DNA from: Fimbriimonadaceae bacterium
Lineage (GTDB): Bacteria > Armatimonadota > Fimbriimonadia > Fimbriimonadales > Fimbriimonadaceae
Direction of reading: 5' to 3'
Length of the DNA stretch: 17,408 nucleotides
Assembly (NCBI GenBank): GCA_947447315.1
Contig: CANFJD010000024.1
Span: 1 to 17,408, forward strand
Made by a program: the position numbers and the translations under genes. This document shows, piece by piece, positions 13,733-17,408 of the stretch (positions are counted from its first letter, which is position 1; every line of letters starts with the position of its first letter). The notes beneath the pieces are model-generated. The model did no database searches. It was not told the origin of the DNA and saw only the letters and a list, made by a program, of their open reading frames with translations.

Positions 13733-14659
13733 ATGAAGTACGGAACAATTCCCCATTTTGACAAACCCATCTCCCGCTTAGTTATGGGAGTCATTCCGCT
13801 ACCGCAGAACGACGACGAAAAGGCATTTGAGCTTCTTGATGCCTACCGGGCGGCGGGTGGCAATACCATCGACAACTCTTACCACTACGGAGAAGGTTTT
13901 GGACTTTTGATGGGTCGCTATTACGCCGCGCGTGGTGAGGACGCGTTGTTCCGCTTTGATAAGGGTAATCACCACCACTATGGACGCCCGGGCGACGAAT
14001 GGCGCCAGGTAACCAAGGAAGTGATGGACCAGCAGATTCGTGGCAATCTGGAGCGCGCGAAAGTGTCCTACTCCGATTTTTATGTTCTTCACCGCGATGA
14101 CGAAGAGGTTCCGATCGGCGAGATCGTGGAGTGGCTAAACGAGCACCTTCAGGCAGGCCGAATCAAGGCATTTGGCGGTAGCAACTGGAAGGCAAGCCGA
14201 ATTGCCGCCGCAAATGAATATGCGGCGAAGCACGGTCTGCAGGGATTCAGTATTTCGAGCCCAAATCTTTCGCTGGCTTATCCGCGAGACGAGATGTGGA
14301 CGGGCGCTTACGCAGCCTCACCTGAGGATCGAGCTTGGTATGCCAATGGCGAAGTAGGTGTGTTCAGCTGGTCCAGCGGTGGCGGCGGATTCTTTGCCCG
14401 CCTAGAAAACGACAATGCCGACATCATGCGGGTGTACGGTAGCGAAGACAACTTTGCTCGCCGTGAGCGACTGGAATCTCTGGCAAAGGAGAAGGGCGTT
14501 AGTCCGACTCAGTTGGCGTTGGCTTGGACATTGAATCAGCCGGGCAACATCTTTGGCCTGATTGGTCCGAGAAATGTCGAGCAGTTGCAGGATAACTTGC
14601 AGGCGGCGGAGATTGAGTTGACGCCCGAGGAGCTTTCGCACCTCGAATTCGGAAGCTAA
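13733..14659 (+). CDS. Aldo/keto reductase family oxidoreductase
   Basis: NADPH-dependent carbonyl reductase by family, cytosolic. 308 residues. The catalytic tetrad is complete: Asp47 and Tyr52 in NTIDNSYHYGEG, Lys77 in FRFDKG, and His120 in FYVLHRDD. GRIKAFGGSNW (142-152) and the coenzyme-binding region near the end (GLIGPRNVEQLQDNLQA) follow the family plan. In PNLSLAYPRDEMW the middle segment is rather long, as in AKR subfamilies that act on sugars or related polyols; the substrate cannot be read. It starts 61 bases after the ArgC-like gene. No TANNNT box lies just ahead of the ATG, so read-through from upstream is likely. A strong terminator follows. Confidence 0.93.
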   Translation: MKYGTIPHFDKPISRLVMGVIPLPQNDDEKAFELLDAYRAAGGNTIDNSYHYGEGFGLLMGRYYAARGEDALFRFDKGNHHHYGRPGDEWRQVTKEVMDQQIRGNLERAKVSYSDFYVLHRDDEEVPIGEIVEWLNEHLQAGRIKAFGGSNWKASRIAAANEYAAKHGLQGFSISSPNLSLAYPRDEMWTGAYAASPEDRAWYANGEVGVFSWSSGGGGFFARLENDNADIMRVYGSEDNFARRERLESLAKEKGVSPTQLALAWTLNQPGNIFGLIGPRNVEQLQDNLQAAEIELTPEELSHLEFGS

Positions 14660-14673
14660 GCCTTTTCGTGTTG

Positions 14674-14709
14674 TCCCACCGACTTTGGTCGGTGGGATTC
14701 TCCTTTTCT
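14674..14709 (+). terminator. Intrinsic terminator after the aldo/keto reductase
   Basis: TCCCACCGAC (14674-14683) pairs perfectly with GTCGGTGGGA (14688-14697) around a 4-base loop and is followed by the T-rich run TTCTCCTTTTCTT. It ends the plus-strand unit that begins at the FKBP gene. Confidence 0.85.
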
Positions 14710-14749
14710 TCATGCGCTCCATTGTTGGCGCGGCATGGCTGGAACTTTA

Positions 14750-14768
14750 CCACTGACGTCGTCAGTGG
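14750..14768 (-). terminator. Hairpin after the DNA glycosylase gene
   Basis: CCACTGAC and GTCAGTGG form an 8-bp stem with a 3-base loop, 8 bases past the glycosylase stop on the minus strand. The following bases (TAAAGTT) hold few T residues, so it is a weak terminator or a 3'-end stabiliser. Confidence 0.45.
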
Positions 14769-14776
14769 GCCACTTG

Positions 14777-15382
14777 TTACTGATTGTCTTTGTACTTCCA
14801 GAGGTAGAGGCACGCGTAGCTGCGAAACGGACGCCAGATTTCGGCGCGGGCGATCATCTCTTTTGGCTTGGGACGCGATTCGAGGCCGTCTAGAATTCGG
14901 AGACCTTCTTGGATACCCATGTCTTCGGTAGGCAGGACGTCGGGGCGGGCGAGATCGAACATGAGGACCATGTGGACGGTCCAGCGGCCGATTCCCTTCA
15001 CTTTTATGAGCTCTTCGATGATGGCTTCGTCTTCCATCGCCGAGAAGCGGTCGAAGTGGATTTCGTTTCGGAGTGTTCGCTCGGCCAAGTCCAAGAGGTA
15101 ACCAGCCTTTTGGCGGCTGACGCCGAAGGGACGCAGCGACTCTGCCGTGTGACCGGCGAGAGATTCCGGCGTGAATCGGTCGCCACAACCGAGTCCATCG
15201 CGAGTGCGTTGGGAGATGGTGGCGGCAGCTTTACCACTAAGTTGCTGACCCATGATGCTGCTGGCGAAGCTATGAAATCCCACTTCATCGGTGGTAAGAA
15301 GTAGTTCACCGAAACGGTCGATGAGCGGGCCGAATTTTGGGTCGGCTTGGCGGAGGAATTGATACGGGTTGGTTTCTGGCAT
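14777..15382 (-). CDS. DNA-3-methyladenine glycosylase II-like (AlkA-type, HhH-GPD)
   Basis: Base-excision repair enzyme that removes alkylated purines. 201 residues from the ATG at 15380-15382, a compact form without the N-terminal domain of E. coli AlkA. The helix-hairpin-helix reads IKVKGIGRWTVHMVLMF (126-142), and the catalytic Asp is Asp154 in PTEDMGI. MGQQLSGKAA (44-53) matches the usual I..QQ.S..AA segment. No iron-sulphur cysteines follow the domain, in line with AlkA rather than EndoIII or MutY. The frame stays open far upstream through the next gene, but that part has no glycosylase likeness. It follows the membrane protein gene by 11 bases and is probably co-transcribed with it. 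Confidence 0.92.
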   Translation of the reverse strand: MPETNPYQFLRQADPKFGPLIDRFGELLLTTDEVGFHSFASSIMGQQLSGKAAATISQRTRDGLGCGDRFTPESLAGHTAESLRPFGVSRQKAGYLLDLAERTLRNEIHFDRFSAMEDEAIIEELIKVKGIGRWTVHMVLMFDLARPDVLPTEDMGIQEGLRILDGLESRPKPKEMIARAEIWRPFRSYACLYLWKYKDNQ

Positions 15383-15393
15383 GTTGGTGACGG

Positions 15394-15978
15394 CTAAGAC
15401 TTCAAAAGCGGAACGGGGTTTTTGCCAGCAAAGTGAGCATTGTCGTAGAACGGCACTCCGAGGGCGGCGGCATATTTTATGCCGACCTGCTGAATGTTGT
15501 ACGCAGCGGCATTGAGGGGTTGTCCGGTTCCCAGACTGCGGGTATCGGATTGGAGGAGCATGCTTGGCTCGGCGTTGCCCTTCCAGTGCAGTACGAGGTG
15601 ATAGGTGACGCCATTGAGCACCAGCGACGCGTTGGGCTCGGCGATGAGTACCACCGCATCGAGTTGGTCGAAGGTGCCGGTGCTGAGTTTGGGAAACATT
15701 CCGGGGCCTTGACGACGGCGGTATTGCCGCTCCTTTACGTTGAAGACGACGCTGTGGAGGGAGAAGGCGGCAAGGGTTCCGGCACCGAGGAGCAAGGTGC
15801 CGATCATTAGCCACCAGGCGGGATACACCATGGGGAGTAAGAAGGTGATGCCATTGAGGACGAAGAGAACGCCAAGAATGAGGGTGCCCCGCATCATTGC
15901 CAGGTAGATGTCGGGGGGCAAAAACGCGAGACGGCTCCCTTCGTTTTGAAACCTCCCGAATAGCGGCGTTTCTAACAT
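15394..15978 (-). CDS. Two-TM membrane protein with a PH-like cytosolic domain, function unknown
   Basis: 194 residues from the ATG at 15976-15978. Two adjacent TM helices (about 31-50 and 54-78) are followed by a soluble domain. Its start FNVKERQYRRRQG (79-91), a GTFDQLDAVVLI strand pair (101-112) and a final helix with AAALGVPFYDN recall bacterial PH-like membrane proteins; this is a fold-level impression only. The frame extends upstream into the nucleoside hydrolase, but the basic, compositionally odd extension is antisense sequence. TATTAT lies 7 bases ahead of the ATG, and a weak AGAAAG could serve as a ribosome site. It lies 11 bases ahead of the DNA glycosylase. Confidence 0.75.
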   Translation of the reverse strand: MLETPLFGRFQNEGSRLAFLPPDIYLAMMRGTLILGVLFVLNGITFLLPMVYPAWWLMIGTLLLGAGTLAAFSLHSVVFNVKERQYRRRQGPGMFPKLSTGTFDQLDAVVLIAEPNASLVLNGVTYHLVLHWKGNAEPSMLLQSDTRSLGTGQPLNAAAYNIQQVGIKYAAALGVPFYDNAHFAGKNPVPLLKS

Positions 15979-15984
15979 TCTTTC

Positions 15985-15991
15985 TATAATA
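15985..15991. promoter_or_regulatory. Shared divergent -10 element
   Basis: TATAATA on the plus strand. It gives TATAAT (15985-15990) 9 bases before the nucleoside hydrolase ATG, and on the minus strand TATTAT (15991-15986) 7 bases before the membrane protein ATG. The two start codons are only 21 bases apart, so no room is left for separate promoters or leaders. The two transcription starts would compete for the same DNA. Confidence 0.6.
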
Positions 15992-15999
15992 GCGGGTAC

Positions 16000-16839
16000 A
16001 TGACGCCCATTCTGCTGGACACGGATCCGGGTTCGGATATTGACGATGCGGTGGCGTTGGCGTATTTGCTGGCGAACCCGGATTGCGAGTTGGCAGGGAT
16101 CACGACGGTTTCGGGAAATACCCAACAGCGGGCAGCGATTTGTCGGGTGGTTTGCAAGGACTTTGGACGGTCAGATGTGCCCATCTACGCTGGCATTTCG
16201 GAACCGCGATCGGGTCCCGGACAGCCGAATGTGCCGCATTTTGCGGCGATTGAGCATCGAGCGGGGTCGCTCGATTTTCCGAGTGACGCGGTTAAGTTTT
16301 TGCAGTCTACGATTCGGTCTCGACCGGGCGAAATCACGTTATTGACGGTGGGGCCGTTGACGAACATCGCGGCTTTGCTGGAACTCGATCCGGATATCCC
16401 TTCCCTTTGCCGGGCGATTGTGTCGATGGCGGGGTCTTTTCGGCGGGCGGACCACCGGGAATGGAACTGCATTGTCGATCCGGCTTCCACGCGAATCGTT
16501 TATGGGGCTTTGAATGACCATCTGAGCGTGGGGCTGGACGTGACGATGAAGTGCCAGATGACTCCCTCCGAAGTGGAGGCGAAGTTTACAGATCCCCGGT
16601 TTACTTCGATTCGCGCGATGGCGTCGAAGTGGTTTTCGGGCGCGGACCACATTACGTTTCACGATCCGCTGGCGGCGGCGCTGATCTTTCGGCCGGAATT
16701 ATGTAGCTACGTTTCGGGCCAGGTATCGGTGGGTGACGCCGGGGAAACGACTTTCGCGATCGGCGCAGGTTCTCAGCGGATTGCGGATACGGTGGACTCA
16801 GACGGCTTCTTCCGCGAGTACTTCCGCCACTTTTCGTGA
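16000..16839 (+). CDS. Nucleoside hydrolase (IUNH family)
   Basis: Hydrolyses the N-glycosidic bond of ribonucleosides to ribose and base. 279 residues. The Ca2+ site DTDPGSDIDDAVAL (7-20) has Asp7, Asp15 and Asp16; LTVGPLTNIA (115-124), HREWNCIVDP (152-161; Asn156, Asp160) and HDPLAAAL (221-228, with Asp222) complete the family plan. The motif begins 6 residues in, so the ATG at 16000 is the right start. No Shine-Dalgarno site is present. The last 42 bases overlap the 3' end of the YfhO-like gene on the other strand. Base preference (purine or pyrimidine) cannot be told. With apt it could feed purine salvage. Confidence 0.94.
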   Translation: MTPILLDTDPGSDIDDAVALAYLLANPDCELAGITTVSGNTQQRAAICRVVCKDFGRSDVPIYAGISEPRSGPGQPNVPHFAAIEHRAGSLDFPSDAVKFLQSTIRSRPGEITLLTVGPLTNIAALLELDPDIPSLCRAIVSMAGSFRRADHREWNCIVDPASTRIVYGALNDHLSVGLDVTMKCQMTPSEVEAKFTDPRFTSIRAMASKWFSGADHITFHDPLAAALIFRPELCSYVSGQVSVGDAGETTFAIGAGSQRIADTVDSDGFFREYFRHFS

Positions 16840-17408
16840 CGGCGCTTTCTTGAGTCGCCAAGCGATCACGAACGCGACGATGAGCGCGATGACGGTGGCT
16901 TGGACACCGATCATCCACATTTTAGGCTGGTACCAGAAGTGGACGGTTTGTTCGCCAGCGGGCAGGTCGGCGGTGAGCCACTCTCCGTTGGCTTCAGAGA
17001 CTTTTCCATCAACCGTTCTCAACCATCCGAGGGGCGCACGATCGCGGAGGGTGAGTTTGCCGGGGCCGGTGGCTTTGATGGTGATGCCTTGGCAGTTTTC
17101 GTCGATGATTTCGACGTTACCGCCCGTGTTTTCTAGACGGGTACCGTCGATTTCGATGCCTTCGACCGCTCCATTTTGGGGAGCGTAGGCGAAGCTCACG
17201 CCTAATTTGCGTAGCGGATCGAGGTTCCGCAGCGCGCGAGGCTTGATGAACATCATGTTGCCATTGGCGGGCGGAGCCGCGTCGCCGCCGTCGATTTCGC
17301 CGAGTTGAGCGACGACTCCCTTATCGATTAGGGAGTCGTAACCGCCAAGGTCGTGGATTCGGTATCCGCTGGCGAGATTGGGCGGCATGACGGCATTAGC
17401 GCGTACCG
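16798..17408 (-). CDS. YfhO-like integral membrane protein, C-terminal part (5' end beyond the right edge)
   Basis: 203 codons are open to the right edge without a start that is needed; the first visible ATG (17388) lies within the protein. The visible part holds an extracytoplasmic domain with MPPNLASGYRIHDLGGYDSLI (a style seen in YfhO-family proteins), a beta-rich stretch (about 45-140 from the edge), a WYQPKM motif, one final TM helix (IGVQATVIALIVAFVIAWRL) and a charged tail. The family contains large multi-pass proteins linked to glycosylation of cell-surface polymers; that role is from family knowledge only. Its stop codon lies 42 bases inside the convergent nucleoside hydrolase gene. 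Confidence 0.65.
   Translation of the reverse strand, partial: VRANAVMPPNLASGYRIHDLGGYDSLIDKGVVAQLGEIDGGDAAPPANGNMMFIKPRALRNLDPLRKLGVSFAYAPQNGAVEGIEIDGTRLENTGGNVEIIDENCQGITIKATGPGKLTLRDRAPLGWLRTVDGKVSEANGEWLTADLPAGEQTVHFWYQPKMWMIGVQATVIALIVAFVIAWRLKKAPSRKVAEVLAEEAV

Noticed and set aside
14499..15188. Open frame of 229 codons on the minus strand
   Set aside because: It overlaps the reductase terminator and the glycosylase in another frame, with a Arg/Pro/Ser-rich product and no motif.
15383..15814. Upstream extension of the DNA glycosylase frame
   Set aside because: It overlaps the two-TM protein gene in another frame and has no glycosylase likeness.
1..17408. tRNA, rRNA, tmRNA, CRISPR array, insertion sequence or phage genes
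   Set aside because: I looked for cloverleaf-like ends, regular spaced repeats, transposase motifs and terminal inverted repeats and saw none. Without a covariance-model search small RNAs cannot be ruled out.

Overview
The window reads as chromosomal core DNA from a diderm bacterium, packed with genes at the density of a free-living organism. Diderm traits are a RseB-like periplasmic sigma regulator, a small outer-membrane beta-barrel ending in Phe, Hfq, and two periplasmic or secreted proteins behind signal peptides. The gene mix, the signal-peptide proteins and the scarcity of Shine-Dalgarno sites on first genes would fit Armatimonadota (Fimbriimonadia-like). That placement is an inference from general resemblance and was not tested. 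No mobile element, tRNA, rRNA, CRISPR array or phage gene was seen, and no gene-free stretch exceeds 300 bases.

Region 1 (1-6168, minus strand): a tight five-gene run in the order ECF sigma factor, membrane anti-sigma-like protein, RseB-like periplasmic sensor, bifunctional PBP1A, then PBP2 (cut by the left edge). The first three genes overlap each other, and PBP1A and PBP2 are 2 bases apart. An envelope-stress regulator may therefore be wired directly to peptidoglycan synthesis. A perfect 13-bp palindrome ahead of the sigma gene is either the terminator of the next unit or an ECF-type promoter, or both.

Region 2 (6192-7871, minus): a small outer-membrane protein and a PepT-like M20 metallopeptidase.

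Region 3 (7948-10826, plus): a [2Fe-2S] ferredoxin, then apt-miaA-hfq-dapF (purine salvage, tRNA modification, RNA chaperone, diaminopimelate synthesis). smpB converges on dapF so closely that the two stop codons share the tetranucleotide CTAG.

Region 4 (11430-14659, plus): a lipoprotein with two FKBP domains, a Met-rich secreted protein of unknown function, a divergent ArgC-like protein that seems to have lost its catalytic cysteine, and an aldo/keto reductase closed by a clear terminator.

Region 5 (14777-17408): an AlkA-type DNA glycosylase and a two-TM membrane protein (minus), a nucleoside hydrolase (plus) divergent from them, and the C-terminal end of a large YfhO-like membrane protein (minus) entering from the right edge.

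A pattern across the window: most genes that begin a transcription unit have a TANNNT-like -10 box only 7-9 bases ahead of the start codon and no Shine-Dalgarno site, as expected for leaderless mRNAs. Several downstream genes have strong GGAGG-type sites. I found no clearly novel multi-gene system. The best leads are the ArgC-like pseudoenzyme, the leaderless-promoter pattern including a shared divergent -10 element, and the sigma-to-PBP operon.
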